Shown: piece by piece, positions 8,157 to 18,036 of the stretch | Layout: each line of letters opens with the position of its first letter | How positions within the stretch are numbered: the stretch's first letter is position 1 | Assembly (NCBI RefSeq): GCF_900182555.1 | Contig: NZ_FXTH01000007.1 | Span: 62,001 to 126,000, forward strand | DNA from: Fodinibius sediminis | Lineage (GTDB): Bacteria > Bacteroidota > Rhodothermia > Balneolales > Balneolaceae | DNA: 64,000 nucleotides | Direction: 5' to 3' | Position numbers and translations under genes: made by a program | Notes under the pieces: generated by a model | The model's input: only the letters and a program-made list of their open reading frames with translations | Told to the model about the DNA's origin: nothing | Databases searched by the model: none

Positions 8157-9962
8157 TTAATAGTTTGGATTTTGAATCAGGTTATCGTTCCTGTTCATCT
8201 CCTCGAACGGTATGGGCTGGAAGTACATCTTGTCATCCCAGGTTCGGTTGCCCGGTACCTGAGAGCGGACCTGGTAGTTGTAGTTTGAATAGGTACTGCG
8301 GTCAGCCTGGTTCTCCCCATCAACCGTAATATGAATGTTTTGCGCCTGTTCATTCATCACTTCAGGGGCTATCATCCAGCGCCGGACGTCAAAATAGCGC
8401 TGCTCTTCAAACGCCATCTCAATACGGCGCTCGTTGCGATAGGCTTCCATCAGCTCTTCACCGCTTACCGTGGCATCATAGGTTGGCATGCCGGCACGTG
8501 TCCGTATCTTGTTCAGCTCACGGCGGGCATCGGCATATTCACCCAGCTCAATGGATGCTTCCACATAGTTCAGCAGAATTTCCGTATAGCGGAAGAAGAT
8601 CCAGGATCCCTCCTGCTTATTGCTGGAGCCGTGCTGTATGTCATTGCGAATAAACTTTTTCAAGTAATAGCCGGTATAGCTCCCGTTCCAGTCTTCAATA
8701 GGACCGTCGCGCGTATCCACTCCCGGTACCACGGACCCGTCGGGAAGCGTAAGCTCGGCAAAGGTCTGTATAACGTTGTCACCGTCATACTGTACGGCAT
8801 CAGACGGCCGCTCTACCCAGTCGGAGCCGTCGTGCAGGATTGAAGCTTCCAGCCGGGGATCCCGATCTTCGTAGGGATTGGCCGCGTGCTCGGGGTTATT
8901 CCAGTCAAACTCCGAACCATCTTCCATTTCGTAGTCGTCTACCAGGTTCTGAAGCGGGGTGTTCCCGGCCCAGTTGTGATAACCGTTCGGACCATTATCC
9001 AAACCGGGATTGTGGCCGTCATCACGGGTCTCCAGGAAATAGCGCTCCATAATGGTTTCGGGATTTGCGGGTTTTTCAGTAAGAAAGAGCTCATAGTAAT
9101 TCTGGCTCGCCTCTTCATCGCTTGATGGATTGGGACGAAATAGTTCATAAGCCCCAAGGTCCATAACATCCTGGGCGGCCTGTTTAGCAGCTCGCCACAT
9201 TTCCTCCTGGCTTTTGCCTCCGGTATAACCGGTAACATCCATTCCGCTGGGATTCTGATGGTACAGATCACTGGCCGCAAAAAGCAGTATGCGGGATTTG
9301 AGGGCCATCGCCGCACCGGCACTTGCACGTCCCAGGTCATCGCCACTCTGTTCCACAGGAAGCAGGGCGGCAGCCGAATCCGCTTCTGCCACGATGAAGT
9401 CCACCGTCTCCGCAAACGTATTTCGTGCAGGGGTCAGGTCTTCATCGTTCAATGAAGCAGGAGACGTCAGGATGGGAACCCCGCCATAGATACGCAGCAG
9501 ATTATGGTAAAAGTACGCACGCAGGAAGTGAGCCTGCCCTACATAAGAATCGATCACGGTCTGGTCTTCAATGGCTGAATCCCTGATCTCGGACAGCAGG
9601 GTGTTTACCTGCTGTATCCGGAAATAAAGGTCCGCCCAGTCCCAATGGTTAAAATCACCGCGACTTTCAAAACTTCCCCGGTTACTGGGAGAAACGGTGG
9701 ATTCCACGATATCAGGAATACCGTAGCCGTGGGTAAAATGGGTTTCGTCAGCTGCCGATGACAGCATGACTTCATACAGTCCATGCCCCATACCCAGATA
9801 TATGTCGTTGAGATAAGCCTCGATAAGGGCCGGATCATCCCAGACCGCCTCCTCAGAGATCTGGTCCAGCGGCTCCTGTTCTATCGCTTCCTGAATGTCG
9901 CAGGACGCCATAGCCAGCAGCATCACGCAAAATAAGGTTAATTTATAAGTTATGTTCTTCAT
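8157..9962 (-). CDS. SusD/RagB family nutrient-binding outer-membrane lipoprotein
   Basis: 601 residues with a lipoprotein signal (MLLAMASC, Cys near residue 21) and the SusD N-terminal pattern in which short helices follow EQEPLDQIS. TPR-like helices carry the family wording (AHFLRAYFYHNLLRIYGGVP, residues about 145-165), and the C-terminus has RTRAGMP, NERRIEMAFEEQRYFDVRRW and the closing PIPFEEMNRN. SusD proteins form a hinged lid over a SusC channel at the outer membrane and bind oligosaccharides. The partner SusC gene is 20 bases upstream, so the two are co-transcribed. The bound glycan is not predictable from sequence alone. Confidence 0.95.
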   Translation of the reverse strand: MKNITYKLTLFCVMLLAMASCDIQEAIEQEPLDQISEEAVWDDPALIEAYLNDIYLGMGHGLYEVMLSSAADETHFTHGYGIPDIVESTVSPSNRGSFESRGDFNHWDWADLYFRIQQVNTLLSEIRDSAIEDQTVIDSYVGQAHFLRAYFYHNLLRIYGGVPILTSPASLNDEDLTPARNTFAETVDFIVAEADSAAALLPVEQSGDDLGRASAGAAMALKSRILLFAASDLYHQNPSGMDVTGYTGGKSQEEMWRAAKQAAQDVMDLGAYELFRPNPSSDEEASQNYYELFLTEKPANPETIMERYFLETRDDGHNPGLDNGPNGYHNWAGNTPLQNLVDDYEMEDGSEFDWNNPEHAANPYEDRDPRLEASILHDGSDWVERPSDAVQYDGDNVIQTFAELTLPDGSVVPGVDTRDGPIEDWNGSYTGYYLKKFIRNDIQHGSSNKQEGSWIFFRYTEILLNYVEASIELGEYADARRELNKIRTRAGMPTYDATVSGEELMEAYRNERRIEMAFEEQRYFDVRRWMIAPEVMNEQAQNIHITVDGENQADRSTYSNYNYQVRSQVPGNRTWDDKMYFQPIPFEEMNRNDNLIQNPNY

Positions 9963-9982
9963 AGTGATCTAATATTTAGTAC

Positions 9983-12900
9983 TTAAAATGTTAAGGAAAT
10001 GCCAGCATTAAATACTCTTTTCTGCGGATAATAGGAACCTGCGCCATTTTGGGTCTCCGGGTCCATGAGACCAAAAGAGTCCCAGGTAAGCAGGTTAAAT
10101 CCGTTGAGATATACGCGCATGTTTTTCATACCTATTTTGCTGGTCAGGTCTGACGGCATGTTATAGCCAATTTCCAACGTTTTAAGCCGTACATAATCAG
10201 TGTTTCTAAAGAAGTAGGTATTTTGATTTGCTATCCAGTACTCCTCTGTACGCTGGAACGCCCGCGGTCCTTCTGCATGAGACTGGTCAGGGTGCTGGAG
10301 CATCGGGTTATCCGGATCGGGTCTCCATCGCTTCTCGGCAAATTGGGCAAAGTAGTTTCCGAAATCGCCAGACTCGGTCTGAATATACTGCGAAGCGCCT
10401 GCAGCCCCCTGGAAGAAGGCCGTAAAGTCAAACTGCTTGTAACTGGCCGAGAAGGTGATCCCTCCTGTCCACTCAGGAATGTTGTTTCGGTCGGAGCGAA
10501 CGCGGTCATCAGCAGTGATTTCGCCGTCTCCATCGATATCTTTAAACTTGATATCTCCTGGTCGGACAGCATCTTTATTACCGCCCCAGTATGCCCCATA
10601 TTGGTCAATATCTTCCTGATTCTGGAAGACGCCGTCTGCCACATAATACAGTTCAGTCTCCATCTTTGAACCGGTCGACTGCTGCCACTCAGGAGCGCCG
10701 GGAGCTTCATCCCAGTACTTGATCTCGTTGGTAGCCCAGCCGGCATTCAGCGAGATGTCATAAATGAAGTCTTCATTTACCTGGTCGCTCCAGTTAATGG
10801 AACCGTCAACCCCGTAGCTCGAAACTTCCCCGATATTTTCTTCCGGGAGCGTAAGTCCGGATGTTTGCGGTATCGAAGCGTTACGCTGGGTAAGAATATC
10901 CGTTCTCAGGTAATCGAAGTAGTCGACTTCAACCGAAAGGCGGTTGTCAAGCATAGAGGCCTCGATACCCACGTCAAACTGGTTGGCAACTTCCCAGGTA
11001 ATATTGGGATTCGGTGTGCGTGTCTGATACAAGCTGGGAACTTCTACGCCACCACCAAAAATGTATCCGCCGCCAAAGCCATAGCTGGCCAGGTACTGGT
11101 ACGGATCCACACGGTCGTTACCGGTTTGACCCCAGGAGGCACGCAGTTTAAAGTTGTCAAAGAATTCCACGTTGTTGGTAAAGAACTCTTCTTCCGTAAG
11201 TCTCCACCCAACAGATACCGCCGGGAAGAATCCATAACGGTCATTTTGGGGGAACTTGTACGAACCGTCATAGCGTGCCACCAGTTCAATCAGGTATTTG
11301 CTTTGGTAATCATAATTGATGCGGCTGAAGAAGCTCTGCCATTTTTCCTTATATCCGCTTCCGTCGTTGGAACGCTGAGCTTCACCGCCAGCAAAAAGCT
11401 GGTCAATAGCGGGGGATATATAGTTACGTCTGAAGGCCGTAAACCATGCATTCTTGCTTTCACGGCGCTCAATACCACCCAGCAGGCTGAGGTAGTGATC
11501 GTCAAAATCCCGCTGATACTGAACCACGGCGTTATACAGCAGGTCATAGTTATCATCACTCCACTGTGTCAGCTGGGGTTCCTGGCCGGACGGTCTTGAG
11601 GCCCCGGTTAAATACTGCTCGGGATCACCGCCATTGGCTCTGTAGCCGTCGGCGTCAAAGCCGTAGAGGGTCCATGGCGTCAGCCATTGCTTGCGTTCTC
11701 GCAGCTCTTTGTTATAGGAGAAGGTCCCGCGAACATTCAAGCCTTCAACTCCCGGAATTTCGATATCGGTCACCAGGTTGGTGGTTAAGTAATAGCGATC
11801 ATCCTGGTCATAGCCGGTTGCATCCGTTCCGGTAACCACAGGATTTTGCCCGTTTTCAATATCAGGACCCGGCAGTCCGTTGGGCCAGTATGCAGGGAGC
11901 TGCGGCTTTCCGCGCATCAGCATGCGGAAGGTAGCGCCTGCAGGTTGAGTAGGGAAATTGCGATCTTCATATCGTCCGCTAACATCAAACTGGATGTTAA
12001 TGTTTTCATTCACCTGTCCGTCAATATTACTCCTGAAATTATATTGATTAAAACCGGTCGCACTGTTTTCATAGTATCCATCTTCGGTCAGCGCACCCAG
12101 TGAAATACGATATTGCATGTTCTCACTTCCACCGGACATGGCAAGATCGGCCTGTGTCTGGAGAGAGATGGGCTTAAGCGCTTCAGCGAACCAATCCGTA
12201 TCATGGTACAACCAGGGATCCTGCTGGTCGATATTCTCATGTTTCTGAATCTCCTCCTGAGAATACCGGGGGTCGTTGCCTCGATACATATCCACTTCGT
12301 TCAGCATCCGCAGATAGGTGGGGGCATCCGCCATATCCGGAATGCGCGTCGGCTGGTTAAAGCCCTGGTTGAAGTCGATCGTCAGCTCGGGTTCACCTGA
12401 AGCGCCCCGTTTGGTCGTTACCAGGATGACCCCGTTGGCAGCCTGTGAACCATAGATGGCAGCAGAAGCGTCCTTGAGCACCGTCATATCTTCAATATCC
12501 TGTGGATTCAGGCGATCAAGGGCATTGGCATCCGACGGAATCCCGTCAATTACAACGAGCGGGCTGTTATCCCCCAGCGTATGCTGACCACGAATACGAA
12601 TGGTAGATCCATCATAGCCTGGCTCACCGCTGCTGGTCACAGAAACAACACCGGGCAATTTACCTCCAATGGAGTTTGACGTATTGGCCACCGGACTTTT
12701 TTGCAGTTCTTCTCCACCGACAGCGCTTACCGATCCTGTCAGCGTTTCCCTCTTCTGGGTTCCATAGCCAACTACCACGAGCTCTTCGCCTGCATAGGTC
12801 TGAGAAACCATTTGAATATTGATGGTCTCCCGTCCATCTATGGGGACTTCCTGTCGCTGAAAGCCAATAAACGAAAATACCAGTGTATCTTGAAGAGAAG

Positions 12901-13174
12901 GAACATTCAGCTGGAAGGCTCCATCACTTCCTGTGGTTGTCCCTGTTGTGGTTCCCTTTACAAGGATGTTGACCCCGGGTAACGATTCACCGGATCCGTC
13001 CACAACGGTTCCCGATACTTGCTGAGCCTGAGCCGAAGCCCCCAGCCCCAGCAGTAAAAATGCTATTACCAGCATACTGTTAAAAAACAGAAACCTGGAC
13101 GTGGAATCCGGTCCTTTTCCAACAGTAGTGATATCCAGCAACGTGCCTAATTTTTGTATCACCTTAGTAGTCAT
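9983..13174 (-). CDS. SusC/RagA family TonB-linked outer-membrane transporter
   Basis: 1063 residues. After an unusually long N-terminus a hydrophobic signal segment (near residues 34-50, ending ASAQAQ) precedes a carboxypeptidase-like regulatory domain (VSGTVVDGSGESLPGVNI). The plug domain follows (EELVVVGYGTQKRE, then PLVVIDGIPSDANAL and DASAAIYGSQAANGVILVTTKRG), then a 22-strand type barrel ending in NAGISLTF. There is no STN domain, so it is a transporter without the signalling extension. An internal start near residue 34 would give a more normal signal peptide; I kept ATG 13174. It heads the operon with SusD, the TIM barrel and Gfo/Idh/MocA, and has a 12-bp palindrome just upstream. Confidence 0.95.
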   Translation of the reverse strand: MTTKVIQKLGTLLDITTVGKGPDSTSRFLFFNSMLVIAFLLLGLGASAQAQQVSGTVVDGSGESLPGVNILVKGTTTGTTTGSDGAFQLNVPSLQDTLVFSFIGFQRQEVPIDGRETINIQMVSQTYAGEELVVVGYGTQKRETLTGSVSAVGGEELQKSPVANTSNSIGGKLPGVVSVTSSGEPGYDGSTIRIRGQHTLGDNSPLVVIDGIPSDANALDRLNPQDIEDMTVLKDASAAIYGSQAANGVILVTTKRGASGEPELTIDFNQGFNQPTRIPDMADAPTYLRMLNEVDMYRGNDPRYSQEEIQKHENIDQQDPWLYHDTDWFAEALKPISLQTQADLAMSGGSENMQYRISLGALTEDGYYENSATGFNQYNFRSNIDGQVNENINIQFDVSGRYEDRNFPTQPAGATFRMLMRGKPQLPAYWPNGLPGPDIENGQNPVVTGTDATGYDQDDRYYLTTNLVTDIEIPGVEGLNVRGTFSYNKELRERKQWLTPWTLYGFDADGYRANGGDPEQYLTGASRPSGQEPQLTQWSDDNYDLLYNAVVQYQRDFDDHYLSLLGGIERRESKNAWFTAFRRNYISPAIDQLFAGGEAQRSNDGSGYKEKWQSFFSRINYDYQSKYLIELVARYDGSYKFPQNDRYGFFPAVSVGWRLTEEEFFTNNVEFFDNFKLRASWGQTGNDRVDPYQYLASYGFGGGYIFGGGVEVPSLYQTRTPNPNITWEVANQFDVGIEASMLDNRLSVEVDYFDYLRTDILTQRNASIPQTSGLTLPEENIGEVSSYGVDGSINWSDQVNEDFIYDISLNAGWATNEIKYWDEAPGAPEWQQSTGSKMETELYYVADGVFQNQEDIDQYGAYWGGNKDAVRPGDIKFKDIDGDGEITADDRVRSDRNNIPEWTGGITFSASYKQFDFTAFFQGAAGASQYIQTESGDFGNYFAQFAEKRWRPDPDNPMLQHPDQSHAEGPRAFQRTEEYWIANQNTYFFRNTDYVRLKTLEIGYNMPSDLTSKIGMKNMRVYLNGFNLLTWDSFGLMDPETQNGAGSYYPQKRVFNAGISLTF

Positions 13175-13191
13175 ATGAATTATTAATTGAA

Positions 13192-13203
13192 GTTAACGTT
13201 AAC
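13192..13203. promoter_or_regulatory. Candidate LacI-type operator upstream of susC
   Basis: The sequence GTTAACGTTAAC is a perfect 12-bp palindrome with a central CG, the hallmark of LacI-family operators. It ends 18 bases upstream of the susC ATG at 13174, where a repressor would block transcription or initiation. No LacI-type regulator is encoded in the window, so the assignment rests on the motif and its location only. The other two susC genes lack this palindrome. Confidence 0.45.
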
Positions 13204-13825
13204 ATAGCATTAGTTGGTTGTGCCATTTTCAGGTCAATGTGTGTCCATATTTCATAGTGCAACAGAAGGGATACCGTTTTGAGAAGAGAAAACCTCACCA
13301 CCTATTTTATTCCCTGCTGCTATTATGCAACTATTTCCTATGTCCTTTGAACTTTTATATTCTTATTATCTGGTATTTGCTACACTTATTCAATTTAATT
13401 TTCTCACAATAAAAAACTTTCTCTTTCCTTCGCTGGCTTGACCTTCGGGTTTTTGTTTGCATACATCCTGAAATGAGCAATGTTTCTTTTATACCACCGC
13501 CCATTTAGAATATTTCCCGCTTACCGTTTCTTAATCACGCATTTTTTCTTGAAGAAAAGCAGCCATTATGAAAATTTTTTTCACATAAATGCAATAAAAA
13601 GAGCTACATAACACTACATCTTGCAATGAAACTTTATGCTTTTTTAATCGCACGTTGTGCGAGACCAAGAGGCAAAAATGGCCATTTTTTTGTGAAGGGA
13701 ACAGCTGAAATAAATAAAAAAGGGGTTCACCAGAGGAGAGCAATAATATTAATGAAAATATGGTCAGTCTGAACAAAGATGATGAGAACAACGATTTATG
13801 GATCTAAATCTTAGCTGTGAGATGC
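13204..13825. other. AT-rich non-coding spacer between two operons
   Basis: No convincing gene is visible. The stretch is AT-rich with several oligo-T and oligo-A runs, which suits a promoter region for the leftward susC operon. It holds a perfect 6-bp stem with a 3-base loop (13648-13662) and a 16-bp palindrome, AAAAATGGCCATTTTT, at 13674-13689. Neither is followed by a T run. Short open frames here (such as 13531-13791 minus) have no recognisable domain or ribosome site. Confidence 0.6.
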
Positions 13826-13851
13826 AAAATAATCCCCTCTTGCAAAGGGAT
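13826..13851 (-). terminator. Probable terminator after the cytochrome c-tailed propeller gene
   Basis: In minus-strand RNA, bases 13851-13832 form an 8-bp stem including two G-U pairs, closed by a GCAA tetraloop of the GNRA class, followed by TATTTTGC. It lies about 110 bases after the stop codon at 13963. The T run is short, so termination may be partial. Confidence 0.5.
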
Positions 13852-13962
13852 GGAATGCTGCCGAAGATCCTGTTGATCCAAAAATACGAAGGCCAGTATA
13901 CAAAGAAGCTGAGTTCACCGTCTTTCGGCAACGGAACCCAGCTATCGGAATTATGAAATGCG

Positions 13963-15891
13963 TCAGTCGTTCAGGGCGTTAATCCAGTCCGCTATTCTAA
14001 GAGCCTCCTCCTCGGGTACAATGGTCATGGGAGGCATGGCTGTAGCATAGTCGGGCCAGTTAGAAAGGTCGGGATTATATATCAATTCAACCATTTCTTC
14101 ATTGCTGTATCCCCGTTTGGCTATCTCGGCAAAAGGAGGTCCTACCATGCGTTTATTTTGCTGGTGGCAGGAGGTACAGGTATACTGTGAAAGCAGGGGC
14201 TTGATCTCCTCGTAGCTCGGGCTCTCCCCGCTCTGAAGCTGTTCATCTCCGCCCGCTTTCCCGGCTTCCACATCTTCCTTCTGAATGGAGTTCATAGTGC
14301 TTACCTCCTCCATGGAGAGCCGTTCGCCCTGGGGTATTTCCTTAAGTGTATAATAGGCGGAACTATGCAAAAGCGGATTTCCGTCTTTTTTGGATCGAAT
14401 GCCATCCAATTCAATATGGTGTATATAATTTTTTCGCAGATTGTCCACGATAATACGAACACCCATACCGTCTTCAGTTACCTTTACCCCTCTGACTTCC
14501 CCCTGTCCGGGATCAATCATCGGACTTCCATATACAGGGTGATATTTGTATATAAAACTGGATACAGCATAGGAAGCCAGATCCTCAGCCGACGCCCGGT
14601 CAACCGGTTTTGTAAAACGGATCTCGAAGCCATCCGGTCTTACTCTGATTGTTTTCATCTCAAACGGCAGCTGTCGATTCCATACCAGTCGCTGAAGTCC
14701 TTCATCAGCAGTCCCGGCTGATCCCCAGCCCCGGTTTGTCTCGCCAATGAACAGCGAACCATCATCAGCCCAATCCATGCGAAGGACGCCCGACTGAAAC
14801 CCACTGCGGAAGTCCAGAGCAGCCCCCTGGTAGGTTCCATTCACTTTTTCCAGGATAACCCGCATAATCTTGCTTTGTCCCTGGTCACCCACGAGGATCT
14901 GGCCTTCAAAAGGCCCAAAATGTCCTTCAGGAATCTGCTGAATATCAGAGTTGGAAATACCGAGTATTCCATGCGGCAACCACACAGCCGGCGTCTTCAA
15001 GGCAGGAAGTTCATCCTGCAGTTCAAACAATGTCCGGTATTCTTCTTCGTCCGGCTCGTTCTCGGGTTTGATATAGTTGCCGTCTTCATCTTTGTTAAAT
15101 TCCGGGTCTACAAGCTCGTACAGTTCCTCCGCTGTCAAAGAGAGGGGAGCATTCTTTTTATCTGTCCACCGGAGTCCGGCCGGGTGGCCCATAAAATCTC
15201 CTTTCTCAACATGCCATATTCCGCCGGACCCTATCCAGTCTCCCTGATTTTCAGCATAAAACAGCTCGCCGTCCACCAGGCCAAGGCCGGCCGGCGATCG
15301 CATTCCGGTTGCCCAGGGCTGCATCTTTCCATCCGTAGTAATATTCATCATCCACCCTCTCCAAGGCACTCTGCTCTCGCCCCTCCACCACTGTTGGTCG
15401 CCAAATGCCACATTTCCCGAAACAAAAAACGATCCGTCGGGCGCAATAAGCGGTCCATAGCTGTATTCATGATAGTGTCCGGAGAGCGGCCAGGCATAAA
15501 CCGTTTCAATGACATCCGCACGGCCATCCATATCGGAATCCTCCAGCCGTGTAAGTTCTCCACGCTGCACGCAGTAAAGCGCCCCATCCTTATAGGCCAG
15601 TCCCAGTACTTCATGGAGACCTGTGGCAAATTTTTTGAAATGAGGATCCCCGCTGGCTGGGTTTTCAACTATGATAATATCGCCTCTTCGGGTGGCAATA
15701 CCCAGATCCCCGTCCGGCAAAACAGTAAGTCCACCCACTTCCAATAAATAACCTTCGGGGCTTGGAATATCCACAATCGGAAAATAGTCTGCTTCAGCAG
15801 GTGCATCCTGTCCAAAAGAAGGGCTGTTTACAGCCAGCAACATGATCAACACAACATAACAACGACGCAGGTAATACATATACATTTTCAT
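13963..15891 (-). CDS. Dehydrogenase-like beta-propeller with C-terminal cytochrome c domain
   Basis: 642 residues with a Sec signal (residues 1-28, ending SFGQ). A sugar dehydrogenase-like six-bladed propeller fills residues about 35-400, with motifs YHEYSYGP, GMRSPAGLG, NQGDW and FMGHPAGLRW shared with the protein at 21579-23084. A linker leads to a class I cytochrome c domain with CTSCH at 572-576 and a probable axial Met in TAMPPM near 619-622. The family is common in Planctomycetes and Bacteroidota and is presumed to oxidise a substrate in the periplasm and pass electrons to the fused haem; no activity has been shown. It follows the DUF1080 gene by 13 bases, so the two form an operon. 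Confidence 0.85.
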   Translation of the reverse strand: MKMYMYYLRRCYVVLIMLLAVNSPSFGQDAPAEADYFPIVDIPSPEGYLLEVGGLTVLPDGDLGIATRRGDIIIVENPASGDPHFKKFATGLHEVLGLAYKDGALYCVQRGELTRLEDSDMDGRADVIETVYAWPLSGHYHEYSYGPLIAPDGSFFVSGNVAFGDQQWWRGESRVPWRGWMMNITTDGKMQPWATGMRSPAGLGLVDGELFYAENQGDWIGSGGIWHVEKGDFMGHPAGLRWTDKKNAPLSLTAEELYELVDPEFNKDEDGNYIKPENEPDEEEYRTLFELQDELPALKTPAVWLPHGILGISNSDIQQIPEGHFGPFEGQILVGDQGQSKIMRVILEKVNGTYQGAALDFRSGFQSGVLRMDWADDGSLFIGETNRGWGSAGTADEGLQRLVWNRQLPFEMKTIRVRPDGFEIRFTKPVDRASAEDLASYAVSSFIYKYHPVYGSPMIDPGQGEVRGVKVTEDGMGVRIIVDNLRKNYIHHIELDGIRSKKDGNPLLHSSAYYTLKEIPQGERLSMEEVSTMNSIQKEDVEAGKAGGDEQLQSGESPSYEEIKPLLSQYTCTSCHQQNKRMVGPPFAEIAKRGYSNEEMVELIYNPDLSNWPDYATAMPPMTIVPEEEALRIADWINALND

Positions 15892-15904
15892 CTGTTCAGG
15901 AAAG

Positions 15905-17716
15905 TTAAAAAAGAATGGTATAAGTTAGCTTAGGCCGAACCGGTACGAGAAGCTCTTCTTGCTCACCAACCGATCGTATAAAAGGCTGGGGGGATTCCTC
16001 ACCTTCAATATCCAGGTAGTACGATTGATCATCTACCAGGTAGCGGTTCTCATTATCCTCCGCAATTGAACGACCGATAGCAAGACGGACATACAGATTG
16101 TCAGGACTATTTGAAAAAGTCAGGGTTCTTTGTATCCCCCGGCCTTCAGAAACCACGCGTATTTTATCTTGCACAGACGTACCATAAATTTCGTATCTGA
16201 AGGTTGGATTATCCTTGTCATCAAGCAGGTACCCCCGGGACTTAAAATCAACTCCTGACGTATCATTCTGCCATTTTGCCTGCCTGTCTTTTAGTTCATT
16301 GACCAGGAGTGCAGGATGCTCAACCAGATATTCCACCGAGCCATTGGGCCGTGACGTGCCGTTACCCCTGCTGTGCCACATCGGGGTGGCATCCAGAAAT
16401 TCGCCCCGCCAGATCTGGACCATATTCCCGCGGTTCAGGTCGTAGGTATAATGTACGTTGTCCAGGCTGCTGACAGAGGCCGCATGTGTGATGCGATCAC
16501 CTTTGGGCAAATCCATGAAGCTCCGCAATATCGGCTTCTCCCCCGCCTTCACATAAATGGGGTTTGGGCCGTTGGTTTCGCCCAGCAGGTCTTCACTCAG
16601 CACATGACGACGGAGGCCTTCACCAGAAACGGAAAGTACGAATCCCGGGCTGCCCCAGCTGGCTTGCCGGGCATACATCAGCTCAACTGCAGCGGCTCCT
16701 TTTGGAAGGGAGATGGTACCCTGATTGTTTTCAATGGATACGGTCGGCTGCCCGTTGATGCGCAGTACCCCTGCACCTCCAGAGGCATTAAGGGTAAAAC
16801 GGTAGTCGCCCGCTTCTTTTATATCAAGCGTGCCGGCATAGTGAATCAAAAATTGATTCGGAAGTGTTCCTACATCGGTCGTCAACGACTCCGACGCCCC
16901 TGATTTTACTACTTTCAGCGTATCAAAATCGGGTACTTCGGTAAATAATCCTTCGAATACCTTATAGGACAAACCGTTGACAGACGGGGCCGGGCGATCG
17001 TATTGCCTGATGGAAATATTGCGAAAAGCTACTGCTCCATGGTCGCCCTGTAGCCGCAACGGCCCCCTGGAAACCTCGCCATCTCCCAACGCCCCGCGGG
17101 TAGGTCCCGATAGCTCAACATCCTCATGGATGGTTACCCCATTCAGGGTGGCCCGGATAATTTTTGCATTCGCTATTTTCCGACCCTGCGAATCAAACCG
17201 CGGAGCCCGAAATGAAATCTCTAGATGCTGCCACAACCCCGGGGCCCGGCTAGCATTCTGTCGGGGTGGATGCCCCTGGTATCCCCTCTCGCCTTCCGGT
17301 CTGTTCTCGTCCCATCGCTCGTAGATTCCTCCGTTGTCTCCGGCAGTGGGCTGCTTTACATTCCAGCTATCCAGCAGCTGCACCTCATACCGCCCCTGCA
17401 GATAGATACCAGAGTTGGACCCCCTGGCCATCATATAGTCAAGCTCAAGATCAATATCCCCGTGTTCGAAATTGGTTAGCAAATCCCTGCCCTGGTGACC
17501 TTGGGGAATATTGACCAGCACACCGGTACCCGGTGAAATATCAAGCTGGTTATCCGTTTCCAGGGATGCCGTTACGCCGCCTGAAATAGCCCAGCTTTCG
17601 CCCGGATTTTCAAATGCAGCTAAACCCTCCAGGGCCACCGGATGGGTATCCTGTGCCTGCAGCGGCAAAGCAAGAAACAGTGCCACAACTAAAAAATGGA
17701 TTGGAATTCTTTCCAT
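15905..17716 (-). CDS. DUF1080 (3-keto-disaccharide hydrolase-like) protein with PA14-like and extra C-terminal domain
   Basis: I chose ATG 17716 because it gives a clean signal peptide (MERIPIHFLVVALFLALPLQA). The frame is open to ATG 17806, which would add 30 residues without a signal. A DUF1080/concanavalin-like domain spans residues about 25-240 (MMARGSNSGIYLQGRYEVQLLDSW; PLRLQGDHGAVAFRNI). A PA14-like sandwich follows, near 250-370 (AGDYRFTLNASGGAGVLRING). The last 230 residues resemble the C-terminal half of the blue-copper protein at 23087-24169. DUF1080 enzymes cleave 3-keto-glycosides, so this protein would hydrolyse an oxidised sugar in the periplasm. It precedes the cytochrome c propeller in a two-gene operon. 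Confidence 0.82.
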   Translation of the reverse strand: MERIPIHFLVVALFLALPLQAQDTHPVALEGLAAFENPGESWAISGGVTASLETDNQLDISPGTGVLVNIPQGHQGRDLLTNFEHGDIDLELDYMMARGSNSGIYLQGRYEVQLLDSWNVKQPTAGDNGGIYERWDENRPEGERGYQGHPPRQNASRAPGLWQHLEISFRAPRFDSQGRKIANAKIIRATLNGVTIHEDVELSGPTRGALGDGEVSRGPLRLQGDHGAVAFRNISIRQYDRPAPSVNGLSYKVFEGLFTEVPDFDTLKVVKSGASESLTTDVGTLPNQFLIHYAGTLDIKEAGDYRFTLNASGGAGVLRINGQPTVSIENNQGTISLPKGAAAVELMYARQASWGSPGFVLSVSGEGLRRHVLSEDLLGETNGPNPIYVKAGEKPILRSFMDLPKGDRITHAASVSSLDNVHYTYDLNRGNMVQIWRGEFLDATPMWHSRGNGTSRPNGSVEYLVEHPALLVNELKDRQAKWQNDTSGVDFKSRGYLLDDKDNPTFRYEIYGTSVQDKIRVVSEGRGIQRTLTFSNSPDNLYVRLAIGRSIAEDNENRYLVDDQSYYLDIEGEESPQPFIRSVGEQEELLVPVRPKLTYTILF

Positions 17717-18036
17717 AACAGCATTGCTGAACCGGGATAGAATAGTTTCCTTTTGCCTGATAATCCTCTCATCGGCAGCTGACCTTGGGACCACTTGTAT
17801 AGCCATTTAAATAAGGTGATAAATTTAGTATTAATTTGAATGATTCGTATCAGCGCATACCCTCCACAGCAACCCGCATTGCTCTTCATGATGCCAAGGT
17901 ATAAAGAGCATCTATTGGAGAATTCATTGTCAGAAAGGGTACCAAAAAATCAACTCAATAAAAGAATGATTTTTATTGGAGGCAAATGATATTGGTCCCA
18001 CAGATATCGCCTTCCAGGTATCCAAACGGGCCAAAG
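17717..18036. other. Intergenic region with an AT-rich hairpin
   Basis: No gene is supported here. Bases 17956-17963 (CAATAAAA) and 17971-17978 (TTTTATTG) form a perfect 8-bp, AT-rich stem with a 7-base loop about 60 bases after the aldolase stop at 18037. On the minus strand a T run follows nine bases later. It may be a weak terminator for the aldolase operon. The remainder probably carries the promoter of the DUF1080 operon, but I see no clear boxes. Confidence 0.4.

Noticed and set aside
13674-13689. Perfect palindrome AAAAATGGCCATTTTT
   Set aside because: It cannot form a normal hairpin loop and can arise by chance in AT-rich DNA; no gene start is near.
13531-13791. Minus-strand open frame of 86 codons in the large spacer
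   Set aside because: Composition of AT-rich noise, no homology, no clear ribosome site, and it crosses palindromes.
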